A stretch of 64,000 nt of DNA, taken from contig LS997562.1 in the NCBI GenBank assembly GCA_000469685.2, forward strand, positions 12,307,514 to 12,371,513, read 5' to 3'. Numbering within the stretch: the stretch's first letter is position 1; the number at the start of each line of letters is the position of its first letter. A model generated the notes under the pieces. The model did not search any database. It was not told the origin of the DNA and worked only from the letters and a program-made list of their open reading frames with translations. Position numbers and translations under genes: made by a program. The DNA is from Haemonchus contortus. Its lineage: Eukaryota; Nematoda; Chromadorea; Rhabditida; Trichostrongylidae. Positions 22,120-34,960 of the stretch are shown in pieces.

Positions 22120-25100
22120 TTTCACCAGCCGGGCTCCTGTGATTCCTTTTTTACGATGCGGTACCGTTAGAAAAGGTTCCGTAGGGGTTTTTTTCTTTTT
22201 TGAGATTGTCGATCGACTCTCTTTCATAGTACGTTCGTGTTTTTTCTGCTCCTTTTGTCTAACCCACACGGCCCAGCCCATTTTTTGACTCATCTCCTTT
22301 GTCGGCAGGAGATTATTCTGAAGCATCGCCGGAAGCAATCGTCCATGAGAAATTTTTTTCTCTCATTTCCTTCTGAGCCTCCTCCTCATTCTTTCACGGC
22401 TTCCCTTTTGCGTTTATTTTTGATCATTGCCGTTTTGGCTACAACTGTTGACTTCTTTCGCAGCTTTGTTGCCTTTTGCTAGGGTTTATCGCCCCTTGCA
22501 TCTCCACTCTCCTTGCAACCCAGCTCGCCTTTGATCGTCTCATCGTTACGATAGCATTTGAGGGACTGCCTATCTGTCGTTTATTCTCGGGATTACGAGA
22601 GACGGTGCAAAGCAGCATAACGGTATTAAGATACGCATTACCTACTAAGGCCAATTGAGACGGAATAGGGTCCGTTGCGGTTACCCGGCATAACCCGGCA
22701 TAAATCTCTTATTTTTCGGCTTGAGCTTCCCTTCTTCTTAGATTCTCAGCATCCACCCTTCCCGCGGCCCGTCATTTCGAGGCGACTGATATTCGACGCT
22801 GAAAATGTCTGTAAAGCGCACTTGTTGATCCGACATGCCTTCGGTTGTTGAGACCAACATACTCATACCTTCAGAGCCAGCTTGGGGAATTCTCATAGGC
22901 CGATTATCTCTGGCTTTTATTTATTTTTGTTCAAACCAACATTTTTACATTCTTCAAGCACTCTCCATATTTTTCACGATCCACATTTATATGAACCCGT
23001 TAGGTCCCATTCCACCCATCTTGTCTTCACGCCTATCACTCGTGGTCTTGCCAAGTCTCAATCCTATGTCTCGGGGTCTTGGACCCTGCTTTCTGATATC
23101 AAGCCGTCGGAGATGGAGTCCTTCGTTCCGTCGGTGATGCCAGCCTTCGCGGACCTTCACCCTTGTTCGAACGCGATGTCAAGACCTTACGCGATGCCAC
23201 TATTTTGTGATTACCCAGGTGTGGCACGACTCGCGCGGAGACGGGAACGGACCTCGTGTTTGAGTTTTTCGCGAGCGAAAATTGGTACACGAACAGGGAC
23301 GCCCCGCTTCCAAACTTAACTCGCTCTATCTTGAACTCTATAAGCCGGGCGACCACGGGATGTTCACAACATCCGTCCACCACCGCCTTCAAACATCTTC
23401 GGATCTCTTGACTTTCACGAATCCAGCTTCAGGACGATCACGCACGAGCTGTGACAAAGGGCGAGGAACAACACTCGATCTTAGCTATTCAGGCAGCTTC
23501 CGGAACGGGAAGACAGTTGCGGGCGCGCTGCTAGCCGCCCGCCTAGCCGCTCTAGGACAGTTGATGATTGCAGCAGCAACTACGAACGGGCCGTAGGAAT
23601 AGCCCTGTTAACTGATACCCTTCTGAAGTTAGAAGACTTCCAGCACCTCTCCATTCCACGATTCGTAGCCGACACGTCATAGCAGGAGAGCGCACCGGTA
23701 ACGCCTGTCGACTTACACACGGTTCTTCACGGACTAGAAGCCAGATATTCTGTTTCCTTTATACCTCAGGAACACCGCGTCTTTGACGCTACACTCGGGC
23801 ATGTCGATTCATTGAAACGATGCTTTTCCAGCCGGAACAGACGGTCGACCTATCGGATTAAAACAAGGAGAAGTACAGGATCGTGGAGAAAGAATTCCGA
23901 GACCACAGAACGCGCGATAGCTATACTACTCCGACTTCGATTCCCATCAATTCTTTGTATGTCAATGTCATCGCTGCTGAACTCAACACGTTGTGGGGGA
24001 CTCTCTATAATACTAGGCGCTCTGCACTGCCGTACCATCATTGACGGCGAAGCATCCTCAAATACCCGAGCCCGTATTTCTTGCCATCGTTACCCGCTTC
24101 ACATCAGCGCGCCATACTTGTGTCGGCGATGTTCATCAACTTTAACTGCACCTGCGCTGCCCGCTTACCACCTTGTCAGCATATATGGATGGCCAATGAA
24201 CGATAGACTTACTGCTGAGCAAGGAGATCCCACTAGCACCTTTGGCGACGACTTCCGAGCCCATCCCGCACTCAACCAACTCCCCAATATGCTGGTATAT
24301 GAAGGAGCGCTCGTCTATGACACACCAGCGCATGCGCACAGCTGTCTGATCAGCCGTCTTGTACTTCCCATTGCCAATCGTATTCGTGGACGTTTGGGGC
24401 ACATCGCGGACTTCTCACACGATGAGGAGGCACAGTGTTGTCAGGACATCATACCGGGATTGCTCTTCCGTGACTTCCCGCAGCAGCCATAGGAGTCATC
24501 ACTTTTTTCAAGGAACAGTTCTCTAGTCTCAGAGAGTTTACCAACAGACACGGAGTCGTCCTACACACCGGGATCCAGTCCAGGGGCGCGAAATGGAGGT
24601 CTCCATCGTCGCGACCAACAGAACTGACGTCGACGCCTCCAGTGGCGACTTCCTCAATGACATCGAGGATCCATAGAGGTTAGCCGCTGCAACCACGGGC
24701 AATTTGTTTTGGGCTCCGCACGAGCTCTTCGCACGCTCCACCACTGCAATCTGCTCAAACAGCGGACGCAGAGCCACGACGTCGTGATTGAACCTTCGAG
24801 CTCCCGGTCATCTTCGCTTAGACCCTGTTCAATCCCGGAAATGACTCATACGAATCACCTTCGGCAGATTATGGATATCGACCGGAGGCATAAACGTATA
24901 TTTCTCGACATTCATCGTGCAGGAAATACCATTACCTCAATAACCACATGGCAGATTTCATCGCGACGATCAAACGCGGAGCTCAAGGTAACATCTATTT
25001 TTTCTATTTTTTTTGACCAGCATCACGGCGATCAATCATAAGCTAACAAAACTGTCTTGTTTAATAACGCATTCGGCACTGAATTGCCCTCCTATAACAC

Positions 25101-25203
25101 GAGCCTTTCATCATCATCGGCATCCACGCCACGCTACAGAGCGACCACTTCTAACCCTAATCCTGGCCCGCCTTTGTCTTAATGTCCAAGAACGGACTTC
25201 GTG
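22120..25203 (+). pseudogene. Internal region of a decayed LTR retrotransposon
   Basis: No intact gag or pol remains. A plus-strand stretch of coding-like sequence at about 23590-24090 changes frame near 23850 (first VDLHTVLHGLEARYSVSF, later TSIPINSLYVNVIAAELNTL). Another frame is open at 24200-24490. I could not find the reverse transcriptase or integrase signatures that would separate BEL/Pao from Gypsy. Confidence 0.5.
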
Positions 25204-25213
25204 AAAGGGGAGG
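25204..25213 (+). other. Polypurine tract
   Basis: AAAGGGGAGG directly precedes TGTAAGAGCC, the start of the 3' LTR. This is the usual second-strand primer position. Confidence 0.55.
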
Positions 25214-25477
25214 TGTAAGAGCCAGCATTTCTCGAACGATCAACGAGGGCAAGGGATGAGTCATCAGACAATTCGCAGCTATCTTACAAGTTTACAGGAG
25301 ATCGCGGAGAAACCAGGCAGCGAGGAAACAACATCAGACCGACGACGAGGAGGAGCCGAGAGAGGTCAATCAAAGACGAGCGGAGCCCGACAGCCTCGGG
25401 GCCCTTGAACGCACTCCCTGTTCGACAGATTATCATTGTGCTGTATGTATTAGCTAGCTGTAACAGCCAGCTATAAC
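25214..25477 (+). repeat. 3' LTR-like direct repeat
   Basis: It begins TG right after the polypurine tract and ends TATAAC. From 25281 on it is a direct repeat of 21851-22103. The first 67 bp have no counterpart left at the 5' side. Confidence 0.65.
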
Positions 25478-25941
25478 TAATGCTATATTTAGTTGTCAGT
25501 CTCAGAAAACGCTGGTACTCTGCATCACATTAACAGCATTTTGGCAAACCGGTTGTCTAAATTGAGCCAAAGATATGTTTAACGGTATCTATTTTGGAAG
25601 CATAAAATAATGACTTTCGGGTATGAATGAGAAAGTTTTGGCTCGCAAGGGAGTTTTGAGTTGGCTGAGAGAACTCTTGATGAATCTACTTGCTCTCGAA
25701 GGCATTGTTGCACTATATTTATGAATAATTGGTTTCCTCTTCAACAGTATACCGAGAGCTGCAATGAACAGTATCTGGAATAACACTTCTTCAATCTAGA
25801 CGTAACATTTTTGATCTTCCTTTAGTTCACGAGATGATATAGGGGCAATACTTTTCGAGCAAAAAATTGCTCGTTCAGCTCTAGACAGTCATTTGAAGCT
25901 TTCAAAAAGGATACCATCAAACATATCTTTGGCTTAATGTA

Positions 25942-27196
25942 CAGGGTGGGCCAAAATTATGATTACACAGACATCACATCGCAGAAAACGAATATAAAGC
26001 CAATAAAGCAAATCAATTTCATTAGAGTGTTTATCACTAATTTCTTATCAAAACTGTACATTGAGACTGAGATATGTTGCTTTCTGCTTTCACCCGACCC
26101 CAGAGACGACGATGGACGGCATTGACGGTGGCACGCAGCTAGGGTCATCGAAATGGTTCCGGCTTTTTGCTAAGCATTGTCGAGATTATTTCTTCTCTTG
26201 TTTGGGCTAAAGGATGCTTTCATCTCAGAGGCTGACCACATGGAGACATTCATAGGATTTAGGTCAGGGCTCCAGAGTGGTCACTGATCGAAGGTTATGA
26301 AGTCAAGGAACCCATATTACAAAATTTCTAGACAATTTCTGATCTGCGGTCAGGAGCTTCATCTTGACGATCATCTTCATCTATGATCGGTTCGAATCAC
26401 CAAAGTGTCCTATTGCGTATGAAAAGATCAAACAGGCTTCCAAACCAACTTTCACTCCATAATTTACAAAAATAATCAATGTCTTTGCCTCTGAGGTGAC
26501 GCTCGCATAGGCCGTTGCAGAAAGTCAGTGGGCCTAGCGCTGTATCACTTCCATTACTTCAAGCTTCATATAAATCTTATCGCTCTCCTTATTGTGCACA
26601 TTTTCACTTTGAATATCTTTTGGTCTGTGAACAGGAATTCCGTAGGACAACTTTTTCTGACGCGACGGGCAGCTTTTGTTAGCCAACCTTTCTCTTCTCT
26701 TTAACCTGCTCACTGGGGAAATCACTCTCTGATCGTATAAGGGTCTCGTTGTGCAGGTGATGCTTCACCATTTCACGCAGAAAATTTCGTGAGACATCCA
26801 TTCATTTAGCCTCTTTGGTCTCAGAATGAATTTTGCTGCTACGTAGACCTTTGCCCTGCTTCCTTAACATTTCCCCTAAATATAACCACAGATCTCCTAG
26901 GTTTGTCACTCCTATCTGCAATTGTTTCCAACGATCGAGAGCGTCTTATGAATGAATGCACCACCTGCCTTGTTACGCTAGTTCGTCTGTAGATGCACCG
27001 TGCCAAAAGTGCTTGTAAATGCAAAGCGACATCTGATTCACGAACTAGTTACACCTATATTATTTTCAAAATCTACCAAAAGTTTAGTATCATTAGAAAG
27101 GTAATGACGTAATATACCTTGTGAAATGGAAGAAATTCAATGAATTGTAATGAACACAGAAAAAATTTGCTGTAATCATAATTTTGGTCCACCCTG
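25942..27196 (-). mobile_element. Full-length, inactive mariner-superfamily element (SPDLNP type)
   Basis: The ends CAGGGTGGGCCAAAATTATG and its inverted partner (right end CCACCCTG) give about 25-bp TIRs with one mismatch. The flanks are TA on both sides. Length is 1255 bp, typical of the superfamily. The transposase runs on the minus strand but is broken by stops. Readable parts are a helix-turn-helix remnant (FIRRSRSLETIADRSDKPRR near 26930) and the C-terminal catalytic segment ending WSPDLNPMN (about 26250-26290). The SPDLNP form points to the Tc1-mariner D37-type group rather than classical mariner. Confidence 0.88.
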
Positions 27197-27690
27197 TAGA
27201 CCGGGTTGCTATAATGCTACTAAGATCTACACACATACATACACACATACACACCACACACATACACCATACACACATAACAAATGACACTTTTCGATAC
27301 ACGCAATTTGACAGAGGATTAACATGGCATGCAAATGGCACTGAAATGCGCCTATGTTTATGCCTATGATTAGAAGTCCCGATCTGTTGCTGTTCAACAT
27401 AAAATAATGAACAATTGAAGGTTCAACTTGTGGGCAACCAAAGCTTGGAACGCACAAATGTTGTCCGGTCATAATAACACCATTGTAAAATGTCGTTATC
27501 AACAAAGCTTCCTTCTCCTGCGGATATATCATTAGATAAGAATCCAAGATTACTAGCGGTCGGATATGTTTTGCCAAGAATGATATCGGAGCAAAAAGAA
27601 ATCATGTTTGTTCATTGAGTCACGAACTTTGCTTGGTTGCGGTCCGTAATCTAATTAATAGCAAGAAAACCAAGCTTCATCCCCATACAA
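27197..27690. other. Anonymous DNA with short CA-rich tract
   Basis: A CACACATACA-type tract lies at 27230-27280. Minus-strand frames at 27227-27605 look protein-like in two registers (TFYNGVIMTGQHLCVPSFGC and SNDISAGEGSFVDNDILQW). I cannot assign them. Confidence 0.35.
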
Positions 27691-27789
27691 TGTAGTGCCT
27701 TTATTCGATCCCTGTCAATACAATTACCCTCCTCACCGAATGAAACATCAAATAGTCAAAGACCGTATATACCAAAGGCGTCAAGGTTT

Positions 27790-27995
27790 GATTGGTGAGT
27801 GGTTCTTGCTCTCCAAGACCTCTTCTATCTCCGCACGTTTCACCCCCTGTAGAGAGTCCAGCCCTCCCATTCACCATTAGTGTTCCCATTTTGTTTCCTG
27901 TACTCCTACTAAGCTTGAACGCTTTAGGTACAAGGGGACAAGAGTTATGAATTTCCGGTCGGACGAACACACACACTGGCGCACACACACAGACA
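27790..27995 (-). repeat. GC-box repeat family, minus-strand partial copy
   Basis: The blocks GTACTCCTACTAAGCTTGAACGC, GGACAAGAGTTATGAATTTCC and GGTCGGACGAACACACACAC are the reverse complement of the family body and its TG-rich leader. Confidence 0.6.
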
Positions 27996-28013
27996 CATTG
28001 GCGCGTTTTTTGA

Positions 28014-29310
28014 TATGTTGTCAACAGTAATGATTTTTAATGTTCATCACAGAACCTCCGAAACTCCCCTTTATTTTTTAAATGGCCATTTTTACCATTC
28101 TTTCTGAACGGGACAAAGTAACATCAGTTTCAAGAATTCAAAATTAATCAATTGACTTGCATGTTATTACTATGAGATTGGGACCTAATCAACCACTAGT
28201 CTAACACTTGTAGCGAAGCCGTTGGCATCGATGATGGTTTGGCATCTGTGTGGCCTTGCCAACTTGTCGGACACGCACTCATCAATTTTCTTCCATTCTT
28301 CTCCGAATTATCCGAATCCCTGAGCAGCATTTGTGACTGCTTCACTGTCTATCCCTTTACTGAATTTTCTGGTCCAGTGATGGGAATATGGTGCAGAGAC
28401 CCCATGTCTAGCCTCGGAAGGCATCCCAAAACCAATACTGAGCCAACACCATGCACCATGCCTGGAAGTTGACAATTGGTACTTGGGGTCGAAACTGGTA
28501 TTTTGAAAGGTCGTCCACGAAGAAATCTGTACCAAGTACAACAATCTTTGGCTTGCCGCTCTACATGGCTTCGCGTTATTGATCGAAGGTCTAGTGAAGT
28601 TGCTCACGCCAGTGAAGTCGAGATCGTCTGTTTTTCACGGATCCAGATACTTTCTTGCAAGTCTTCTTCCATACAGTCCAGCAACCCACAGGCGTCTGTT
28701 GATGGTACTATTAGACGGTAGTGACGTCGCCGTCGTCGATAATTCGGCCATTTTATCGGAAGACGCTCGTCTGGAATCTTGGATTGACGCATGAATGTTC
28801 TTCCTATCGTTCTCAAGAGCGGTAATCGTGACCTTTCCGAGCTCTCGAGTTTGATTGGTCCTGTGAGGGACTCAATACTTCCGATAGCCTTCGTAATCGT
28901 GGACATTGGTACGACAAACATCCTTGGATGTTGAGTATGGGTCACAAACACCCTTGGATGTTGAGTATGGGTCAATTCCTGCTTACGGCCCGTGGCAATG
29001 GCAGAGAGCTTCTCTACGGCCAGCGAATAAGTGCCAGAGTTCCGTCTCCTCACTGAGAGCGATAAGCTAACCGAACAAAAGATTCGCCGACATTTCTGGA
29101 TCCAAAGATTACAACGAAACCTACCTAAAGAACATGCCCCTTTCGCAATTTTTTTGAAAAAAATTCACCCACCTGACCAGAAATGAGCTAGCGCAGATTC
29201 TGCATCGCAGGACATTCGGTAATGTTTGAAAAGGGTGCTATCAAGAAATCAGCCAGATACGTTGTGCTCGGGATTATGGCAATAAAGGTTCGAGGTGATT
29301 TCTTTTTGAA
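28014..29310 (-). mobile_element. Tc1-like element with broken transposase
   Basis: The minus strand is colinear with the shorter element at 59872-60821 at both ends. At the 29310 side the TIR stops at CGTTCAAAAAGAAATCACCT and lacks the first few bases. At the 28014 side the TIR is lost next to a GC-box family piece. The transposase starts at 29053 (MRRRNSGTYSLAVEKLSAIA). It then shows a Tc1-type TINRRLWVAGLYGRRLARK stretch in another frame, and FDPKYQLSTSRHG near 28480, so at least two frameshifts are needed. A 30-bp tandem duplication near 28900-28960 adds ten codons (THTQHPRVFV, THTQHPRMFV) and is absent from the 60-kb copy. Confidence 0.85.
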
Positions 29311-30985
29311 CGAAGGATAATAATTCACAAGGAAATTCTCCTGGCAATCCGAACATGAATAAACAAGGACAGGCACCCTATTCGCAACACCACCTTTGAC
29401 AGGGCATTCCAAAGGAAAAACGGGGGTGTAGCGGCTCAAATTGTCAGCAACCTAATGTATGCCATCACTGATCACCGATCAAGGGTCAGCAATCGTTAGA
29501 TCGCTTCACTTCAGAAGATGTTGACCTTCCTACTCCCTACTGAAGGACAGCACACGTCGAAATTTCGCTTTAGACAGCGGTCGTACACTGGGAATGTGGT
29601 CCTTTATTATTACCACGTGCTCAGCCGTTATAAGTGCCTCTTTGTTCGGAAAAAGTTTGTGAATTAACTTGATCTGGAAACGATAGTCAATTATTGCTCT
29701 GAGTCGCAGCTTCCTGACTTCTGTACAGAAAGCGCCAGTGATTCGCTAAAAGGATAAGAGTGGGTTGTTGATCACAGTTGTGTATATATTTCTAAAATTT
29801 GACTGGTCTAAAAAAAATTCTAAAGATAGATTCAAAATGGCCTCCATTTTGTCGTGGGGCTTTCTTGTCAACCTAATGTAAAGTAGGATATGTTTAAGCA
29901 TCTCAGAAGTAAGCAGCTCCCTCGTTCACTCTGGCTTGCTCTAGAGTCAAAGCGCTTATTATTTTGACTTCTCCACCCAAAAAAAACGAAATTAGCGCGT
30001 AGCATTCAGAGACGTTCGTCCCGTTGAGCGCGTCAAAAGCGCACCAGAAACCAGTCCATTTCTCATGAACCCAGTCTCCGTTGGGTACAGTTGCAAATGG
30101 GTCTTCTCACAAGGTTGTCGAATTTAACTAGTATTCGTTTCGTCTGCTCGATAATCGACGTCATAAGCATGATGTGGTCTGGATAGTGAGGGTGATGAAA
30201 TGTCGTCTACTCTCATCTAATCTCTCTCTCTCTTTTACAAGACTTTTTTGAGTGGTATTACTAAAAGGTATGGGCTAATGTGGAATGTGTTTTTTACGAT
30301 CATTAATTGCTGGCACTCCTGCGGGTCACTCCGCAACGCGGCACTAGACAACCTCGACTTGTCCAAAGTGTTGCAGGACTTATCTTTCAAACTTATATAA
30401 ATTCGAAAAATTTTTGCTGAACGATCAACAAGTGGGAACAGGTAAAAAGTAGCCCAGACTGTCTCATCAATAGACAAAACACCTCAAACTATCAGTTATA
30501 TACACATGAGAATTCAGATTTCCATATTTTTTCAGGAATTCCCAAAGAACGAGGTTTGTGATGTTGAGAGTTTGGTGTTGAAGTATTAATATAGAGGAAA
30601 TGGGTCACATAGATCGTGTGCACTGGGAAGTAGAATGAATGCAGAAGTATGTGTCTCTGTAGCACGCAGCAATATCTTATGCAAACAGCAGCTTTATCGT
30701 TCACTCCTCTAGTCGAGAATTCCTATAACCTGTGTTCAAAATGTTAAATTTTGTCTAGAGTCTCTCAAGCTCCACAAAACATGTAAAATAGAACAATTGA
30801 TTAGCCTAAGGTATTCATTGACCTATTAGGTACGTAGGTTGGAGAAGGTATCAGCAAAAGCATCAAAAAAATCATAGAACGTGATAAAATCATGACAAAA
30901 GTATTTTCTATATCCTCAAGGAAAAAGTTATATTAATGCAAAAATCTACGGATCTCCTTCACTGAGTTCTCTCTCACTGAAGGAT
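29311..30985. other. Anonymous DNA
   Basis: No repeat shared with other parts of the window and no exon chain was found. Minus-strand frames at 30235-30477 and 30492-30704 lack motifs. Confidence 0.4.
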
Positions 30986-33900
30986 CCCCAGCCGGTTAGT
31001 GACGAGGCTACGTAGGGCGTCCCCAGGTGGCGGATAGGGGAGTTAATCGTCGACCAAAAGTCACCGGTACTTGCCCAGAGACGCAGGTGGATTCATGGGA
31101 TGGACTCCTTGATTCTGCTGTGCTGGGTCGATATACCCTCTGTTCCTCGCAGGCGATCCACGCATACGTGTGTGGAGAGTTGTGGGTGCAGTTGGTATCC
31201 TGCCCATCGACTCGGCCAAAAGCTTGCATTCGAGTGACGAACAAGTCACACTGGGAAGTATCTGGGAGGCGATTCGGGGCCACCTCCAAAAACAAAGCCC
31301 CTTGTCCACTTCGGGATAGCCTGGCAAGCCCCCGCAGTCAATAGCCCCCACGTCAGAGCCTGGCAAGCTGCACGTTGGGTATTCGCGCCAAAAACAATAA
31401 TAGAAATGGGCCTCATTCCCCTGAACCTGAGGGAGCCCCCAATACGGCAGCGTTGGGTAGGACCGCTCGGGAGGGGCTGCTAAAATCTCAGGGCCAAAAC
31501 AGGCTGCCCAAAAGGAGAAGGACTAAGATGGCGATCTGTACTTTCAACGCACGGACGCTTGCATCGGAAGCGTGTATAGAAGACCTGATGATGCAAGCTA
31601 GGAAGATCAAGTACGACGTCATCGGACTAACCGAGACGAGAAAGCATCGCCCGCTGCACGCTGTATTTGAGACTGGAGAAGAACTGTTCCTTGGAACATG
31701 CGACAGTAGAGGCTTCGGCGGCGTAGGTGTCCTCGTCAATACGCACTTTGCCATGAACATCGATTCGTACGAAATCTTAACAACCCGAATCGGACGTTTG
31801 CGATCAAGAAGATGCGGCTCAATCCCAGCTCTAACCATCTATGTTGCTTACGCACCAACATCGAGCTACGAAGAAGAGGAGTTGGAAGCGTTCTATATGG
31901 ATCTGGAGAGGCTCTACAGAGAAGACCACACTTTCTTCAAGGTCATCGTCGGTGATTTTAACGCCAAGATTGGCCCCAGAAGAACGGCTGAAGAGCTTCA
32001 CATCGGGACTCACGGAGTGGAATGGAATGAGCAGGGTGAAAGGCTGTCCGAGTTTATCATGGCGACCCACACCATCCATGGTAACTCGCAGTTCCAGAAG
32101 CCCTCTCATTTAAGATGGACATGGGAGTCACCTGGTGGACAGTTCTATAATGAAATAGACCACATCATCTTCAATCGGAGATTTTGCCTGCCCGAAGTCG
32201 CTGTTGTTCCGAAGTTCTACACGGGATCGAACCATCGTCTCCTCCGCGCTAGATTCTGCTTCTCAGTGCGTGGGCAGAGAGCTATGAAGTTTCGGAAACG
32301 AAGCCCCAAGACCTCCATCAACTGGGACCACTTCGCTTCCCTTGCGAGTAAATGGGAGGATTCCGTTATCGACAACATCGACGAAGAATACAACCGGCTC
32401 GTCGAGCATCTTCACGATAGTGCTACGAAAGCAGAGAGTCTACAAGTAGCTAAGAGACGACTCTCTTCGAAGACTCTCGAGCTGATACGCCAGCGTGGAA
32501 TCGCGCGGGCTACAGGCAATTATCAACAAACGTCCGAACTTGCGAAGCTATGCAGAGAAGCGATAAGGGAAGATCTGAAGGAGAGAAGAGCAGCAGTCAT
32601 GGACGAAGCCGCCGAGGCCGGAAGGAGCATTCGCAAAGCCCGACGGAGCTTCGCCAACTACAAGACCAAGATGACCTCCCTTCGTCGTCCTGACGGAACC
32701 GTTACTGCATCTCGGAGGGCAATGGAGAAGGTCATCTACGACTTCTACTCGGATCTCTTCGACAGCCACGTCTACCTGCCTACTCACCATCTCAGGCAAG
32801 ACGAATATATCGCTCCTTCGGTTCTCCCTTCCGAAATACGACATGCCATCAAGTCGATGAAGAACTGTACAGCGCCCGGTCCCGATAGGATCAAACCAGA
32901 ACATCTGAAGAGTATACCACAAGTCATCATCAAAACTCTGGCTAGGCTCTTCACGCGGTACCTGTCGGAATGCAAAGTACCCACGTCGTGGAAAACTAGC
33001 AAGACTGTATTGCTGTACAAAAAGGGAGATCCAGACGATATTGGCAATTATCGCCCAATCTGCCTGCTGTCCGTAATCTACAAGCTTTTCACTCGTGTCA
33101 TCCTAAACAGGATTGGCAGAATATTAGATGAAGGACAGCCATGCGAGCAAGCAGGGTTTCGGAAAGGGTTCAGTACAATCGATCATATCCACACCCTAAC
33201 AAGGCTCATTGAAGTATCGCGAGAGTACAAAATGCCGCTATGTCTTACGTTCATCGATTTGAAGAAAGCCTTTGACACTGTCGAGACAGAAGCGGTAATC
33301 GAAGCCCTGGGCAACCAGGGTGTTCCTACTCAATATATAAGGATGCTTCGTGAGCTCTACGACAACTTTACGACCAGGATCTCACCATTCTACAAGGAAG
33401 TCATTATCAACGTGAAGAGAGGTGTCCGGCAGGGCGATACCATATCGCCCAAACTTTTCAGTGCCGCTCTCGAGAATATCATGCGTCATTTGGAATGGGA
33501 AGACTTGGGAGTGAAGGTCGACGGCCGCTATCTACATCATCTCCGCTTTGCAGAGGACATCGTTCTCATAACACCGAACATCGAGCAGGCGGAACGAATG
33601 CTGGCCGAGTTTGACAATGCTTGTGGAAAGATCGGATTGAGACTGAACTTAACGAAGACGATGTTCATGAAAAACGGTTTGGTACCTGATGCTCCCTTCA
33701 CGCTAAACGGAAAGAATATCTCCGAATGCTCTAGCTATGTGTATCTAGGTCGGGAAGTCAACATGAGGAACGACCCAGCTCCGGAGCTGTGCAGAAGGAA
33801 ACGCGCTGCGTGGGGAGCATTTAGGAATATCGAGGGAGTAGTGAAGAAGACAAAGAACATCCGGCTCCGCGCTCACCTTTTCGACACTGCTGTTCTTCCT

Positions 33901-34380
33901 GCTTTGACGTACGCCTCAGAGACTTGGACTCTACGAAAGCAGGATGAGCATGCTGTCAGCGTTGCTCAACGCGCTTTGGAAAGGACGATGCTCGGAATTT
34001 CCCTGTACACGCAAGTGCAGAAGGGAATCCGGAGTTCCGAGCTCCGTCAACGAACGAAGATCAGGGATGCCGTTGACCACGCCAAGAAATCGAAGATCAG
34101 GTGGGCCGGACACGTTATGCGATATAGTGATGACCGTTGGACCAGGGCGGTTACTGACTGGATCCCTCGGGACATCAAACGAACTCCAGGAAGGCCGCCA
34201 ACGAGATGGTCAGACTTCTTCACGAAAGCTCTGAACGAAAGGAATGTTGATCCTCGTGTCCCTGGAGCGATTCATTGGACCACTCTGGCTCGTAACAGGG
34301 ACGAATGGAGACGTTACTGGCGCCTGCTCGAGGAAATCGACGATCAACGGGACGACAGGTGATACAGGTGATACAGGTGA
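30986..34380 (+). mobile_element. RTE-type non-LTR retrotransposon
   Basis: A GC-richer 5' region of about 540 bp precedes one long ORF. The element ends with the short tandem TGATACAGG, TGATACAGG, TGA that starts at the stop codon. It therefore has almost no 3' UTR, a trait of RTE/BovB-type elements. The exact 5' boundary is not certain, because I cannot see a clean target duplication. Confidence 0.85.
31528..34362 (+). CDS. RTE endonuclease-reverse transcriptase (probably inactive)
   Basis: The protein nicks target DNA and copies its own RNA at the nick. I start at the ATG at 31528 (944 aa). The frame is open upstream to a TTG at 31375 but without ATG. An APE-type endonuclease spans about residues 1-240: FNARTL (N7), LTETR (E36), GDFNAKIG (D143, N145) and SNHRLL (N235, H236). 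A linker follows, then the reverse transcriptase at about 430-690 with [10 protein letters not shown] (D577), [11 protein letters not shown] and FAED (E676, D677), and a C-terminal region of about 250 residues. Two catalytic positions differ from the family. The endonuclease SDH is SNH, and the RT FADD is FAED. Frame and codon use are otherwise intact, so the copy is young but probably cannot move on its own. Confidence 0.95.
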   Translation: MAICTFNARTLASEACIEDLMMQARKIKYDVIGLTETRKHRPLHAVFETGEELFLGTCDSRGFGGVGVLVNTHFAMNIDSYEILTTRIGRLRSRRCGSIPALTIYVAYAPTSSYEEEELEAFYMDLERLYREDHTFFKVIVGDFNAKIGPRRTAEELHIGTHGVEWNEQGERLSEFIMATHTIHGNSQFQKPSHLRWTWESPGGQFYNEIDHIIFNRRFCLPEVAVVPKFYTGSNHRLLRARFCFSVRGQRAMKFRKRSPKTSINWDHFASLASKWEDSVIDNIDEEYNRLVEHLHDSATKAESLQVAKRRLSSKTLELIRQRGIARATGNYQQTSELAKLCREAIREDLKERRAAVMDEAAEAGRSIRKARRSFANYKTKMTSLRRPDGTVTASRRAMEKVIYDFYSDLFDSHVYLPTHHLRQDEYIAPSVLPSEIRHAIKSMKNCTAPGPDRIKPEHLKSIPQVIIKTLARLFTRYLSECKVPTSWKTSKTVLLYKKGDPDDIGNYRPICLLSVIYKLFTRVILNRIGRILDEGQPCEQAGFRKGFSTIDHIHTLTRLIEVSREYKMPLCLTFIDLKKAFDTVETEAVIEALGNQGVPTQYIRMLRELYDNFTTRISPFYKEVIINVKRGVRQGDTISPKLFSAALENIMRHLEWEDLGVKVDGRYLHHLRFAEDIVLITPNIEQAERMLAEFDNACGKIGLRLNLTKTMFMKNGLVPDAPFTLNGKNISECSSYVYLGREVNMRNDPAPELCRRKRAAWGAFRNIEGVVKKTKNIRLRAHLFDTAVLPALTYASETWTLRKQDEHAVSVAQRALERTMLGISLYTQVQKGIRSSELRQRTKIRDAVDHAKKSKIRWAGHVMRYSDDRWTRAVTDWIPRDIKRTPGRPPTRWSDFFTKALNERNVDPRVPGAIHWTTLARNRDEWRRYWRLLEEIDDQRDDR

Positions 34381-34589
34381 ATGCAAAAATCCGTTGAAAA
34401 GCGAGGTACATCCGTGTAATTTAGGTTCTCTTATGTAAAATCTCACCTGAATCACCATCCTAACTCCGAAAAGGGAATCCCTTGACAAATTTTGGAAGCA
34501 GATTTGAAATCAGCAGAACACGCAAACAGCAATTACATCTAGCAGTATAGGTCTTATTTAAGATGACAAATTCGACGTGAGATCCTTCC

Positions 34590-34960
34590 CTGGTAAGATT
34601 GGCCAAACTGCAAATGAGGCACCCACAAACAACAATGTTGAATGGGGAGAAGCACTAACTCGGAGCAAACGGTTCATCAACGGTTCAAGGAGTTCAGAAA
34701 TGAAGTCAATTCACAAGAAGACAAAGAGCGAGTTGGTCGACCATCGTTAGTTGATCACGATGCTTCGCCAAGAGCAGTCGAAGGAGATCGAAGTCAATCT
34801 TCGAGGGAGATTGCCAAGATAATGGGCGTTCCCCATTCATTGTCGTCCCTGACCACCTTGAGCAGCTAAGAATCTCGAGAAAACAATAAATTGTCGTGAA
34901 ATAGCAAGGAAGTAATCCCCAACTAAATCATCTGCGTCTTTGCTTGAAGACGGTTGGACT
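34590..34960 (+). pseudogene. Mariner transposase N-terminal fragment
   Basis: The frame at 34642-34869 reads TVHQRFKEFRNEVNSQEDKE, then RVGRPSLVDHD and SSREIAKIMGV. This is the helix-turn-helix and GRPS linker of mariner transposases (family form W-F-FRNGD-SLEDE-R-GRPS). The catalytic half is missing and the frame shifts after about 34860. Confidence 0.75.

Noticed and set aside
25942..25970. Start of a host gene with a conserved TGGGCCAAAATT promoter element
   Set aside because: The same sequence is inverted at 27172-27196 with TA flanks, so it is a transposon terminus.
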